A stretch of 62,396 bases of DNA from an uncultured Porphyromonadaceae bacterium (GTDB lineage: Bacteria; Bacteroidota; Bacteroidia; Bacteroidales; Muribaculaceae). Below, piece after piece: positions 35,086 through 43,533 of the stretch. The position numbers were made by a program, and so were the translations under genes. The notes under the pieces were generated by a model. That model was given only the letters and a program-made list of their open reading frames with translations. It did not search any database and was not told the DNA's origin. Location of the stretch: NCBI GenBank assembly GCA_947175645.1, contig CAMWNP010000015.1, forward strand, positions 1-62,396, in the 5' to 3' direction. How positions within the stretch are numbered: the stretch's first letter is position 1; each line of letters begins with the position of its first letter.

Positions 35086-35113
35086 AGGAGAGAGTTTGAG
35101 AGGTTTTGTGATG

Positions 35114-35148
35114 CAAAAGTAGCCGACGTTACCCGGAGGGTAAAAGAC
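35114..35148 (-). promoter_or_regulatory. Late promoter P3 (lysis cassette)
   Basis: GTCTTTTA (35141-35148) and TACTTTTG (35114-35121) are 19 bp apart on the minus strand and followed by C. It directly precedes the holin gene. Confidence 0.78.
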
Positions 35149-35318
35149 GGTTTCTTGACCAAGGGGTGGCGCACAGTCTACCCCTTACCGCTCTCCCCCC
35201 GCTATGAAAGCCGAAGGGGGTAGCCCCTGCTGAGGGATATGCCAATGGTGGGCTGCAAGTAGAAGGAGAAGAAAGATTGTGCGGTCGAGGTCCGAATATA
35301 TAGGAGTTTCGGCGAGAC
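35149..35318 (-). other. Intergenic hairpin region after terL
   Basis: CTACCCCTT (35178-35186) pairs with AAGGGGGTAG (35214-35223), one base bulged. The 13-mer ACCGCTCTCCCCC inside it also occurs in the hairpin at 18805-18844. It probably ends terminase transcription ahead of promoter P3. Confidence 0.5.
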
Positions 35319-36953
35319 TTACAAGATTCCGTTCACGTTGATTGTACCCATGCCTCGCTGTGGTAGAGATTCACAACCGATATAAAGAGTATCGAAGGCA
35401 TCCGTGCCATCGGTACGGAGTTCAAGACGATCTTCCTCAGTTTCGGCAAGTTTCTCTCCGCTCTTATCCTTTTGGAAGCCATTGCGCCCCCTTATGACAC
35501 CGGCAGTCTGAATGGCAAGTATTAGGTCATCATTATTCTGCCTATTAAACATAGGAGTAAGGCGGTTCAGACCCTGAAAGCCACGGTTAATCAGGTTATA
35601 CTTTTCAGTATGCTTCATAGGATTGCCAAGCGGTATAGGCTGCACAGACCAACCATGCTTCTCAAATTCATTTATGATTGTATAACGAAAGTCAATATTA
35701 TTGACGGCATAATTTGAGCCAAGGGCTGTACTGTCATAATAGAAAATCACCGTCTTATTGCGGTGGAAGGCATAATACTGACAGAAATCCGCGACAAGAG
35801 CCGGGATTTTGCGTTCATACTTGACGAAGAACGATTTAAGCACATTCAAACGGCCAAGTTCCTCGTCAGGTTGCCCTGCCACAATCCAGTTGATATTTGC
35901 ATTGTAGTCCATACCGATGCAGATTGCGGCATAAGGGTCGACATCAGCATCGGCACGGCTATCCATAGCGGCAGGGTCAAAATCATAGCCAATATTATCG
36001 AGATATTCAAAGTCACTGGCATTGTACTTATGGCCTTCTCGCATCGATGAATAGAAGCCACTGCGGGATATACCTATCTTTTTGCAGAGAATAGATGTCT
36101 GGAATGTAAGCGGCGTAAGATCGCGTTTCATCTGCCGGATATACTTTTCACCAAGCAGTTCAAGATTCTCGATAGAACTATATTCACGGTAATAAGTAGC
36201 CGTAGACCGTAAACGGTTGATATTGCGGTCCAGCCGACGCAGATACCCTCTGAGATAATCAGGCGGCATAATGCCCTTTTCCCTCATTGCGAGAATCTTC
36301 TGCTTAAGTCGCCATTGCTCACAGATACCGGCCTCGATCGCGGCAATTACCCGAGGGTTCATATCCTTTTCATACTCGAGAAACCAAGATCCCTTTTTAC
36401 TCTGAGGCATATCACTAAGAATCATAATAGCGTGGTTGAAGGAGTGCCTTGAGAAATGGGTCTTGATACCGCCATTGGCGGGCAGAGTTTCCTCATTCAG
36501 TTTCACAGGATCGATAAACTTTGCCTCATCGACAAGCAGCCACGACAGTGTAAGAGAGTTCGCCGCGCCGGGGCGGTCTTGGCTAAGTATAACCGCGATC
36601 GAGCCGTTATAGAATGAAATCACCTGTTCCCAGTCCTTGGGCTCAGTGATAGGCGAAGCAAAACTTTTAGGAGGACGGCGGCCAACGACATAATGCACAC
36701 CGTTCAGGTATCCGTATCGCTTCCATGCCGCGAACAATCCGGGCAAAGTGTTAGTTAGTCCATGTTTGAACGTAGGCACTACAACGCCGCCGGTGCTTCC
36801 CGGCATTCGTTGCATCATTTTCAGCATATACGGCGCCGCAATACTGTCGGTCTTACCTGTGCGTCGACCGGCAACCACCACAGTTGTATTAGCCCCAATC
36901 AGTTGAGTAATCATCTGAGGGCGGTTAAAGTACGTCTCGTTAGTCTTCGCCAT
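35319..36953 (-). CDS. terL: Terminase large subunit
   Basis: The 544-residue packaging ATPase-nuclease has Walker A AGRRTGKTDS (about residues 31-40) and Walker B LSWLLVDEAKF (about 135-145). In the nuclease half a strand with its acidic residue reads ICIGMDYN, and a later FYYDSTALGSNY follows. TerL drives DNA into the prohead through the portal. The ATG at 36953 (MAKTNETYF) overlaps the preceding gene by 14 bp; an upstream start at 36986 would add 11 residues inside that gene and is less likely. Confidence 0.92.
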   Translation of the reverse strand: MAKTNETYFNRPQMITQLIGANTTVVVAGRRTGKTDSIAAPYMLKMMQRMPGSTGGVVVPTFKHGLTNTLPGLFAAWKRYGYLNGVHYVVGRRPPKSFASPITEPKDWEQVISFYNGSIAVILSQDRPGAANSLTLSWLLVDEAKFIDPVKLNEETLPANGGIKTHFSRHSFNHAIMILSDMPQSKKGSWFLEYEKDMNPRVIAAIEAGICEQWRLKQKILAMREKGIMPPDYLRGYLRRLDRNINRLRSTATYYREYSSIENLELLGEKYIRQMKRDLTPLTFQTSILCKKIGISRSGFYSSMREGHKYNASDFEYLDNIGYDFDPAAMDSRADADVDPYAAICIGMDYNANINWIVAGQPDEELGRLNVLKSFFVKYERKIPALVADFCQYYAFHRNKTVIFYYDSTALGSNYAVNNIDFRYTIINEFEKHGWSVQPIPLGNPMKHTEKYNLINRGFQGLNRLTPMFNRQNNDDLILAIQTAGVIRGRNGFQKDKSGEKLAETEEDRLELRTDGTDAFDTLYIGCESLPQRGMGTINVNGIL

Positions 36954-37578
36954 CTTCTCCTCCTTCCTCTGATGAAAGCGGAGCAAACAATTTCTTTTCC
37001 TCCAGGTCTGCTTCCTCGGCTTCCACGTCGACGATATCCGGGAGATCCCTGCACATTTCCTTGGTAAGTTTGTCTATAGCCTCATAGGCATTAGGCATAG
37101 GCTTCAGACCAAGTACGGTAACATCCATAGTGGGAATGAAAGGCTGAGGCACGATGAGTTCAAACGGCATTGTCATTTCATCCTCAAGGTAGACACGATT
37201 ATTTTTAGCATACGAAGTGGCGGCACGTTCCATAGTCTTCATATCCTTGTGCCGCTTAGCCATCTCGTATGTTTCCATAATCATCTCATTGTAACGCCAT
37301 CGGTGAAAATCACGGCTTTGCTGAGAGATAGAAGGCAACAAAGTCTTCACGATCTGAAGATCGCTGTACGCTGATGATTTATGGATTTCGGGGTGTGCCA
37401 GCATAATATGATCCACAATCTGTTTGTCCTTGACGGTAGGATTGGAAAGCAGATAATTGTAAGCCTCGCGGACACGTATAATGCGCTTCACCATAACTTC
37501 GGTGTAGCGTTCTTCAAGTTCCTGGCGCGGAGTGAATAGGTCTGCGCGGCAAGCATCTATTGTAGCAGGAAGAGCCAT
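36940..37578 (-). CDS. Packaging-region protein, possible terminase small subunit
   Basis: The 212-residue protein is largely helical (MVKRIIRVREAYNYLLSNPT, then VKDKQIVDHIMLAHPEIHKS) and ends in an acidic tail (SSEEGGEDGED). The helical N-terminal part with a TVKDKQIVDHI helix-turn-helix-like stretch and its place just before terL suggest a DNA-recognition partner of the terminase. The gene at 37611-37889 is an alternative candidate for that role, and I cannot decide between them. Confidence 0.55.
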   Translation of the reverse strand: MALPATIDACRADLFTPRQELEERYTEVMVKRIIRVREAYNYLLSNPTVKDKQIVDHIMLAHPEIHKSSAYSDLQIVKTLLPSISQQSRDFHRWRYNEMIMETYEMAKRHKDMKTMERAATSYAKNNRVYLEDEMTMPFELIVPQPFIPTMDVTVLGLKPMPNAYEAIDKLTKEMCRDLPDIVDVEAEEADLEEKKLFAPLSSEEGGEDGED

Positions 37579-37610
37579 AGGAGAGCGGAATTAAGAGGTA
37601 AGATGTGCCT

Positions 37611-37889
37611 TTACAGTTCGTCATCTTCCATATCGAGCAGAGCCTTTTGGCTTTGCTCCAGTGCGAGAGGCGAGCCGACACGAGCCAGTTCAGCCATCTG
37701 CCTGTGGACCTCTAGTTTCTGACCAAGTTTGCCCTTGATATATGCCCGGCGCGCCGGGTGTTCGGGCGTAGCGATGTCACTTTTGAAATCGGCCTCCGGC
37801 ACGCCGAGCAACACGGCCATTTCGGTAGGTTTTATGTAGAGAGTGGCAAGATCCTCAATTTGTTGCAACTCGTTGTCTGTATATGTCAT
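37611..37889 (-). CDS. Small HTH protein, possible terminase small subunit
   Basis: The 92-residue protein starts at the ATG 37889 (MTYTDNELQQIEDLATLYIK). The segment EDLATLYIKPTEMAVLLGVP resembles a helix-turn-helix that opens many terminase small subunits. ARRAYIKGKLGQKLEVHRQM forms a long helix. It overlaps the end of the PLD-like gene by 35 bp. It probably recognises the packaging site, alone or with the 212-residue protein. Confidence 0.6.
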   Translation of the reverse strand: MTYTDNELQQIEDLATLYIKPTEMAVLLGVPEADFKSDIATPEHPARRAYIKGKLGQKLEVHRQMAELARVGSPLALEQSQKALLDMEDDEL

Positions 37890-38373
37890 GGAAAGGCACA
37901 CTTTGGGATTTGATAACTTCTTCGAGCTGCGCCGCGATATTGGCACAGCATGCCGGATCTGTTACTATTGAAGCGCACTCATATCGGTTGCCTCGGGTAA
38001 GGTTCTGACTGGTAACGACGGCCACCATTGCTGAATCACTACGAATCAACAGAATCTTACTATGATTATCGGCAAGGAAACAATGCTCTACCGTTTGGGC
38101 GATGAATGGCCATAACAGGAGTGTCTTATTCGTGGCCTTATAGTCAAGCACAATTCTGAGAGATCGGATATTACCTTTCTTGCGGATAAAGAAAAGGCGA
38201 CGCAGAAATTCCTCACTGATAGAGAACGAAGTCATAGTCACATCGGCGGGGCCTGTGAAGGCAAGGGCATATTCAAGCACATCAGCCACTTGTATAGCAT
38301 TGCTCATGTAACATTGATATGGTGTGCTATCAAGTGGCTGTATGATATCGCTTATTGTTGCGGTACGTTTCAC
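37855..38373 (-). CDS. Phospholipase D-like domain protein
   Basis: The 172-residue protein has the single half-motif NHSKILLIRSD (about residues 102-112), then VVTSQNLTRGNRYE. This matches the HxK...D plus (G/S)xxN pattern of PLD-superfamily nucleases. Single-motif members act as dimers. The start is GTG at 38373, overlapping the preceding stop (GTGA). Its place in the packaging operon is unusual. It could be a nuclease in DNA processing, or a defence or counter-defence factor; neither is shown. Confidence 0.68.
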   Translation of the reverse strand: MKRTATISDIIQPLDSTPYQCYMSNAIQVADVLEYALAFTGPADVTMTSFSISEEFLRRLFFIRKKGNIRSLRIVLDYKATNKTLLLWPFIAQTVEHCFLADNHSKILLIRSDSAMVAVVTSQNLTRGNRYECASIVTDPACCANIAAQLEEVIKSQSVPFHDIYRQRVATN

Positions 38374-39128
38374 GATTGAGTGGCAGAATCATTGGCCAAA
38401 AGTCCGGCAGCCGTCATTTTGGCAATTAGTTTTTCATCGGGATTGTCAACCTTGGCGAATAAGCCTCGGATTTGTTCGGCCAATTCATCAGAAGGATTCT
38501 TTGAATATCGGCCGAGGGCAAGATGCAATGACTTGACCGCATTTTTCGAGGCTGTCCGAGGGTCAACCGCTATTTCAGTTGATGCCAGCGGCGTGCCCTT
38601 GATATAGTGGTCATAGAGATTGAAATTCTCCCGGTACTGCTTATCGAGGCGGATGATTTCTTTTGCCCAGGGGTAACGGTCACTGTCCGGGCAAGTGCTG
38701 TTCTCGGGTGTGATGAGGCGCAGATGCGTATGGCAGTCGCGCATCTTCTTCATAATTTCGGCATTGTCCTCCCACAACCGCTGAACATTTTCGGGAAGAT
38801 CCGCATGGTCGGCTCGTTTGCCCCGCTGGAACTCTGACCGCTCCGAATCCGGAGTCTTGTCGAGGCCACGGGCGGCGTTGATTGCGTTGACTTGGGCCAT
38901 GAGCGAGTCAACTTCAGATTTAGTGACCGCATTAAGGCGAGTCTTATATGCCTTCTGCAGTTCATACGCAACGCGGTCAGCGTATCTGTCGGGATTACGC
39001 ATAGCATTGCGGAAAATGATTTGATTGCGGGTAATCTGCAAAAGCAGACGTGCGCCCTCAATGGTATCGCGGTCGGCAACAGGAGTGTCGAGCCACGTTT
39101 TGATTTTGAGATTGAGATCCTGATTCAT
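38370..39128 (-). CDS. Hypothetical helical phage protein
   Basis: The 252-residue protein is mainly helical and charged (AYELQKAYKTRLNAVTKSEV; EEQIRGLFAKVD-type C-terminal helices). No domain is recognised. It is tightly coupled on both sides: its start overlaps the stop of the PRTase gene (TAATG), and its stop overlaps the GTG start of the PLD-like gene. A shared function with those two genes is suggested by this coupling only. Confidence 0.65.
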   Translation of the reverse strand: MNQDLNLKIKTWLDTPVADRDTIEGARLLLQITRNQIIFRNAMRNPDRYADRVAYELQKAYKTRLNAVTKSEVDSLMAQVNAINAARGLDKTPDSERSEFQRGKRADHADLPENVQRLWEDNAEIMKKMRDCHTHLRLITPENSTCPDSDRYPWAKEIIRLDKQYRENFNLYDHYIKGTPLASTEIAVDPRTASKNAVKSLHLALGRYSKNPSDELAEQIRGLFAKVDNPDEKLIAKMTAAGLLANDSATQS

Positions 39129-39805
39129 TACAGTTTGTTGTTGATACCCGCTATGAAAAGCAGATTTTTATTGAGAGGTTTAAGAAGTTGATCCATGCTT
39201 TTAAGAGTGCTCCCGGTGGTCACAAAATCATCGAAAACAATCAGATTGGTTTGTGGTGGCATAGCGTTGAGCTCGAAAACAGCATTGATGCGTTCCTTTG
39301 ACTTGCAAATAGCAACATCCTCAATGAATGGTATTTGCAACCGCTTGTGGATTTCGATGCAAATAAGGCTTGCAAAATTATGAACCTTATGCCGGCGCTT
39401 AGGAGTAGTGATTATCGCCCAATCCGCCTGTGCAAGATTGCGGCCCAACAGGTCGATGATCATTTCTGAGATTGCTTCGGCAAAGTGTGCTATCTCCGCT
39501 TCATCTTGCTTGATTTCAGTAAGCGTGCGGCCTTTCACAGACTTTTGCCAAAGAGATATAAACCATACTCCGGCACGGGGAACGAGCCTCGGTTTCCAAG
39601 CAAAATCACACCTGGCCTCGACACTCTTATCCCAAGACTTGCGTTTCTGCACAGCAAACAGATCCTTGGAAAGAGAAGCCCCGGGAGCCTTCGTGGAGGC
39701 CAACGACAGAGATTTGCCGTTGGTCAATTCCGACAGTAGGCTTCCGGGGCGAGGAGAGGGAGAATCAGTTGCTTGCCTTGCCGGTGTCTTCGTTGATAGT
39801 GCCAT
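39128..39805 (-). CDS. Phosphoribosyltransferase-like protein (ComF-type fold)
   Basis: The 225-residue protein contains the PRPP-binding loop LIVFDDFVTTGSTLKSM (about residues 187-203), the key signature of type I phosphoribosyltransferases and ComF-like proteins. The first 50 residues are low-complexity and overlap the next gene upstream by 41 bp. An enzyme of this fold between capsid and packaging genes is unexpected. It may be an accessory gene, a nucleotide-salvage enzyme or a repurposed fold; the substrate is unknown. Confidence 0.72.
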   Translation of the reverse strand: MALSTKTPARQATDSPSPRPGSLLSELTNGKSLSLASTKAPGASLSKDLFAVQKRKSWDKSVEARCDFAWKPRLVPRAGVWFISLWQKSVKGRTLTEIKQDEAEIAHFAEAISEMIIDLLGRNLAQADWAIITTPKRRHKVHNFASLICIEIHKRLQIPFIEDVAICKSKERINAVFELNAMPPQTNLIVFDDFVTTGSTLKSMDQLLKPLNKNLLFIAGINNKL

Positions 39806-40343
39806 CTTCTGTTACGATTTCACCGTTGTAGAAGGGGCAGTCAACCATATCGCTTGCCTCAAGGCTGATGGTGGTGCCGGTGGTGCCGGTCGCGCCCTGT
39901 CCGTTGTCACGGGCGTAGGTAGTTACGCCGTCATAGTAGGGAGATCCTACGACACGAAAACGGCCTTTCATATCTTCCACCAGGAACACATTGTCGCTGT
40001 TGAGCAGATAACAGGTAGCGGCGGCGGCTTCCTCGCCGACGGCGGGATGCACGATAGTCACCGTGTTCTTCTGCGTCTGACTGGGGACCTCGCCCTGTGT
40101 TTCAGACTTGAATTCGGCCTTGTTGGGGAGATGATCGATGTAGTGCCAAAAGGCATCTTCTTCGAGTAGGAAGTTACCCTCGTACACAGCAGACGTGGGG
40201 CGGCCAAGTTCATCCTTAGGGAGAGAGGGCCAGCCAAGGATATGATTTTTCGAGATGTAGTAGACGCGGCGTTTGATGCCGGGCATCTCGGGGGTGCCTT
40301 GGCACCACCCGAGAGATTTCTGAATATTAGCGCACTTACTCAT
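39765..40343 (-). CDS. Putative phage structural protein after the capsid gene
   Basis: The 192-residue protein is predicted beta-rich (NTVTIVHPAVGEEAAAATCY; DNVFLVEDMKGRFRVVGSPY) with a Gly/Thr-rich end. The N-terminus (CQGTPEMPGIKRRVYYISK) recalls a family repeatedly encoded beside capsid genes of Bacteroidales prophages. It could be a tail tube or head decoration protein. It starts 25 bp after the capsid stop. Confidence 0.6.
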   Translation of the reverse strand: MSKCANIQKSLGWCQGTPEMPGIKRRVYYISKNHILGWPSLPKDELGRPTSAVYEGNFLLEEDAFWHYIDHLPNKAEFKSETQGEVPSQTQKNTVTIVHPAVGEEAAAATCYLLNSDNVFLVEDMKGRFRVVGSPYYDGVTTYARDNGQGATGTTGTTISLEASDMVDCPFYNGEIVTEDGTINEDTGKASN

Positions 40344-40368
40344 TGTCGTTGCATTGATTGGTTGGTGA

Positions 40369-41400
40369 TTACTGGGCGCCCGAGTTCTGATCGGTTGGAT
40401 TTGACGGAGCCGGGGGCACGATGTTGATGACTTTCATGCGGCGCTTGTCGAGAGAGTGGAACTGCACGCCGAAGAACATAGTGCTTGAGAGAGTGAGGCG
40501 GAACGACTCGAAGCGGTCAACGACGATTTGCGTTTTGTCGCTTTCGTTGTCTGTACCCCAGAGCATATTTTCCTTGGGAGTAAGGTAGAACTTGGTGGTA
40601 CCATCGAGTTCGGCAAGGGGGCAGAGAGTGACATTGCCATTGCTGCCCTCGATGACCGGCTGATTATACTTGGTGTTGTAGACCAGGCCGGTGTGAGTTT
40701 CGAGATAGGCTTCGTTGTACTTGTCGGCGAAGTCCTGGGAGCAGAACAGGAGCGAGGGAGTACGGCGCAGATAGGGGTCGAGCCCGAAGATGATATCCTT
40801 GGCGATGTCAACGGCATTGAGGTTGGTGACGTCCTCAGTAAGCGTGTACAGGTTACCCTTGGCCGCACTGAGGTTGCCGGCCTCGATTTCCTTGTCAGCG
40901 ATTGTGTGGAAGCCGTCGAATAGGTCAACAGTCTTGTCGCCGTCTTCCTTACGCACACCGTTGAAGATGGCGTAAGCAAGAGCCTCGCCGCGGGCCTTGC
41001 AGATTTCCTTAAGAACGATGAGTGCGGTTGTCGCTTTCTTCTGGGCATCGCCACGAGTGGCCGAGTTGTAACCCATAGTCCAGAAAGCGTAGTCATTGGG
41101 ATGGAACTTCTCGATCACGCTACCCATGAAGGTTTCAAGGTCGCGGTGCTTGATGTTCACGTCAGACTTGACCACTCGGTCGGGGTTGTAGGGACCGAAC
41201 TGCGATTTGGCGCTGATTTCTCCGAAGCGCATCACGCCGCGCAAGCCCTTGATGCCGTGCATATACTTAAGCACGTCTTCGGCCTGAGCGATAGGAAGCG
41301 CCTGGAGTACCGGCTGCCATTTGATGGCTGTTTTCTTATAGTCCTCGAGAGTGCGATCATCAATGACTATCTGAGTCTGGTTGTCGGTTGTTGTAGGCAT
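40369..41400 (-). CDS. Major capsid protein
   Basis: The 343-residue protein directly follows the ClpP-type protease/scaffold gene, the usual order in HK97-fold phages. Typical features are a long N-terminal helical part (DRTLEDYKKTAIKWQPVLQA), a central domain with TPSLLFCSQDFADKYNEAY and a beta-rich end (FRLTLSSTMFFGVQFHSLDK). Gene size and position support the coat role; the HK97 fold itself cannot be proven by eye. Confidence 0.82.
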   Translation of the reverse strand: MPTTTDNQTQIVIDDRTLEDYKKTAIKWQPVLQALPIAQAEDVLKYMHGIKGLRGVMRFGEISAKSQFGPYNPDRVVKSDVNIKHRDLETFMGSVIEKFHPNDYAFWTMGYNSATRGDAQKKATTALIVLKEICKARGEALAYAIFNGVRKEDGDKTVDLFDGFHTIADKEIEAGNLSAAKGNLYTLTEDVTNLNAVDIAKDIIFGLDPYLRRTPSLLFCSQDFADKYNEAYLETHTGLVYNTKYNQPVIEGSNGNVTLCPLAELDGTTKFYLTPKENMLWGTDNESDKTQIVVDRFESFRLTLSSTMFFGVQFHSLDKRRMKVINIVPPAPSNPTDQNSGAQ

Positions 41401-41427
41401 TTTGGAGAGAGGTTAGAGATTGAGAGA

Positions 41428-42480
41428 TTAGAGGGACATCAGGAACTCGACATCTTTTTCGAGATTGCCGGTGGGGCCACAGTCATCCTTATCGGCACCG
41501 GTTTCCGTCACGGTGCCGGTCGGGGTAGCGGGCTCCTTGCCGAGATCCTTGACTTTGGCTTCGAGGTCTGCGATAGTCTTGTCCTTGTCAGCGATGGTTC
41601 GGTCCTTGTCAGCGATGGCTTTGTCCTTCTTGTCGAGTTCTGCTTCGATTTTGTCAAGATCAGATTCGGCGAAAACATACTTGCCGTCAGTCTGAGCCAC
41701 AGAAGCGCCAAGGGCGGCGGCCATGAGAGAGAAAGTTTTGCTCATAGGAGATTGAGGATTTTGTGCGCTTTCCTTGGCCTGAGGTTCCTTGGTGTCAGCC
41801 TCGTTGACTGGTTGCGCGGGTTCTGATGAAAAAGCGGATATGATTTTCTGAAGCCAGCCGGGCATAGAGCCTTTGGCCGAGGGTGGCAAAGGCAGACCTG
41901 CGGCGGCCATGGCGGTGAGTGTTGATTTGTCGAGAGGGGATGTTTTGTCTTCTGCGTCATCGGTCACCTCGTCGACAAAGCCCCAGTCAAGGGCCTGTTT
42001 AGCCGAGATGAATTTATTCTGACCCATCAGGTCCATCAGATCTGCCTGGTCTTTCTTGCATCGGCGGGCGTACATATTGGCTATTACCTTGTTCAGAGTG
42101 CCTTGCTCAGACTTGAGTTTTTCAAGATCCTCAATGAGCGCGGTAATATCATCCTCGTTCATGTCGCCCCATCGGTCAACCCAACTCAGACATTTATGCA
42201 CAAGATAGATCGCATCGATGTCAATGGTAATTCGCTTCGCACCCATCGATGCGATGGTAGCGGCAGAAGCATTGGCACCGATGAAATGCACATGCACGTT
42301 GCCGTGCAACTTGAATAATGACGAAATAGACAGTGCCTCATAGGCGTAGCCACCGAGCGAGTCAATCAACACGTGCACCTCCTCGTCCTTGTGTTGGTCG
42401 AGGATATAGGCCACCTGGTCTTTAGAAAAATTCCAGTAGCCAACAAATCCGGTGAGGTGAAGGTGATAATTTTTGGGCAT
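41428..42480 (-). CDS. Prohead protease (ClpP-type, S14/S49-like) fused to scaffold
   Basis: The 350-residue protein has an N-terminal ClpP-like domain (about residues 1-175): strand-loop VLIDSLGGYAYEALSISS, the catalytic-Ser region FIGANASAATIASMGA and the His region IYLVHKCLSWVDRW. The C-terminal third is a charged coiled coil (LDKKDKAIADKDRTIADKDK), typical of scaffold parts fused to prohead proteases. It would assemble with and trim the capsid. It is the first gene after late promoter P4. Confidence 0.88.
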   Translation of the reverse strand: MPKNYHLHLTGFVGYWNFSKDQVAYILDQHKDEEVHVLIDSLGGYAYEALSISSLFKLHGNVHVHFIGANASAATIASMGAKRITIDIDAIYLVHKCLSWVDRWGDMNEDDITALIEDLEKLKSEQGTLNKVIANMYARRCKKDQADLMDLMGQNKFISAKQALDWGFVDEVTDDAEDKTSPLDKSTLTAMAAAGLPLPPSAKGSMPGWLQKIISAFSSEPAQPVNEADTKEPQAKESAQNPQSPMSKTFSLMAAALGASVAQTDGKYVFAESDLDKIEAELDKKDKAIADKDRTIADKDKTIADLEAKVKDLGKEPATPTGTVTETGADKDDCGPTGNLEKDVEFLMSL

Positions 42481-42500
42481 AGTCTGTCAAGATTATGCCG

Positions 42501-42535
42501 CAAAATTATCACCTGAAATTAATACTGTAAAAGAC
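42501..42535 (-). promoter_or_regulatory. Late promoter P4 (protease/capsid operon)
   Basis: GTCTTTTA (42528-42535) and TAATTTTG (42501-42508) are 19 bp apart on the minus strand and followed by CGGCAT, as in P2. Confidence 0.78.
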
Positions 42536-42978
42536 TATACAACGCACTCAATGGCCGCTTTCGGGGCCACATAAGTCACTGTGTAAGTACGCGCGGCCCT
42601 GTCACCGGCACGCTGACCGGTAGTGTCCGAGTAGTTGATGACGGGAAAACGACCCTCACGTTTGCCTACAATGTACTGTTGGCCGTCCGGCGTTGTAAGC
42701 ACAAATGCCAAAGGCTCATCGTCTGGGATATAGTCATTGGTGATGAATTTCAGTGTGCCCTTTTCCTGACGGGCATGATTGACAGTGCTACCCTCCCAAG
42801 TGTATGTCGCTTGCGCAATAATGCTGATTGATGTTATCGGAGCAGATATAGCCACCAACTGGCCTGTCATACTTTGTAGCATTAGGTCGGGGGGCAGAAG
42901 GCGGCATGGCACAAATCCCAATTCGGAGATTTCAGGAAGGCGTGGCGAAAGACTGGATCGAGAATTAATTCTTGACAT
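42535..42978 (-). CDS. Hypothetical phage protein upstream of the protease
   Basis: The 147-residue protein is predicted beta-rich (AISAPITSISIIAQATYTWE; KGTLKFITNDYIPDDEPLAF) with no signal peptide, membrane helix or known motif. Its stop codon overlaps the distal box of late promoter P4, so the late operon begins immediately after it. It may be a minor virion protein; the first 30 residues are Ser/Arg-rich and the true start could be later. Confidence 0.6.
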   Translation of the reverse strand: MSRINSRSSLSPRLPEISELGFVPCRLLPPDLMLQSMTGQLVAISAPITSISIIAQATYTWEGSTVNHARQEKGTLKFITNDYIPDDEPLAFVLTTPDGQQYIVGKREGRFPVINYSDTTGQRAGDRAARTYTVTYVAPKAAIECVV

Positions 42979-43074
42979 TGGCGTATTGTGGGATTTGTTT
43001 CAGTTTGTATGATTTGTACGTCTTGTTAATTTTTGCGTCTGAAATAAACACGAAAAATACAAAAAAAATTAACA

Positions 43075-43533
43075 TTATTTTTCGCCGTAAACTTTTCGCA
43101 TCCTGAAGTACATCTGACGAATCGTTTCCCAGTTCTTGCCATTATCAGAGATACCGTGCTTCTCCATGAAGGCATAGATGATGTCCGTAATCTGTACCTC
43201 GTCGGGCTTGATGACGTGAAGTTCCTTCCACATCAGAAATTTGAAGCGGCGCTTGATGGTATTGATCAGAGCCTTCTTGGCGAACTCCGGCATGTAATTG
43301 AATACGGCGGGATTCTTGCCGGGCTGAGTTGGCACCTTGATAGGAAGAAGATCATCATCGGCCACGTCGACCGGGGCATCGGCGGGCCGCTTTCCGAGGA
43401 ACAGGCACAGCACAATCCATTCAGCGGAATTTCGAGGAAAAACGATGCGCTGTTCGTCCTCATTCCACATTTCATGGCGCAACCAATCTTTCAGATAGTC
43501 TGGTGTCTTAAGGTAGATGTTAAATTGAGACAT
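43075..43533 (-). CDS. Hypothetical phage protein, possible regulator or packaging accessory
   Basis: The 152-residue protein has a helical C-terminal half (ALINTIKRRFKFLMWKELHV; IRQMYFRMRKVYGEK) and an N-terminus beginning MSQFNIYLKTPDYLKDWLRH. No fold is recognised with confidence. It has its own -7 box TAACTTTG (43571-43578, minus strand) 37 bp upstream and is preceded by the long non-coding AAGTAC-repeat region. That may mean it is controlled separately from the late genes. Confidence 0.6.
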   Translation of the reverse strand: MSQFNIYLKTPDYLKDWLRHEMWNEDEQRIVFPRNSAEWIVLCLFLGKRPADAPVDVADDDLLPIKVPTQPGKNPAVFNYMPEFAKKALINTIKRRFKFLMWKELHVIKPDEVQITDIIYAFMEKHGISDNGKNWETIRQMYFRMRKVYGEK

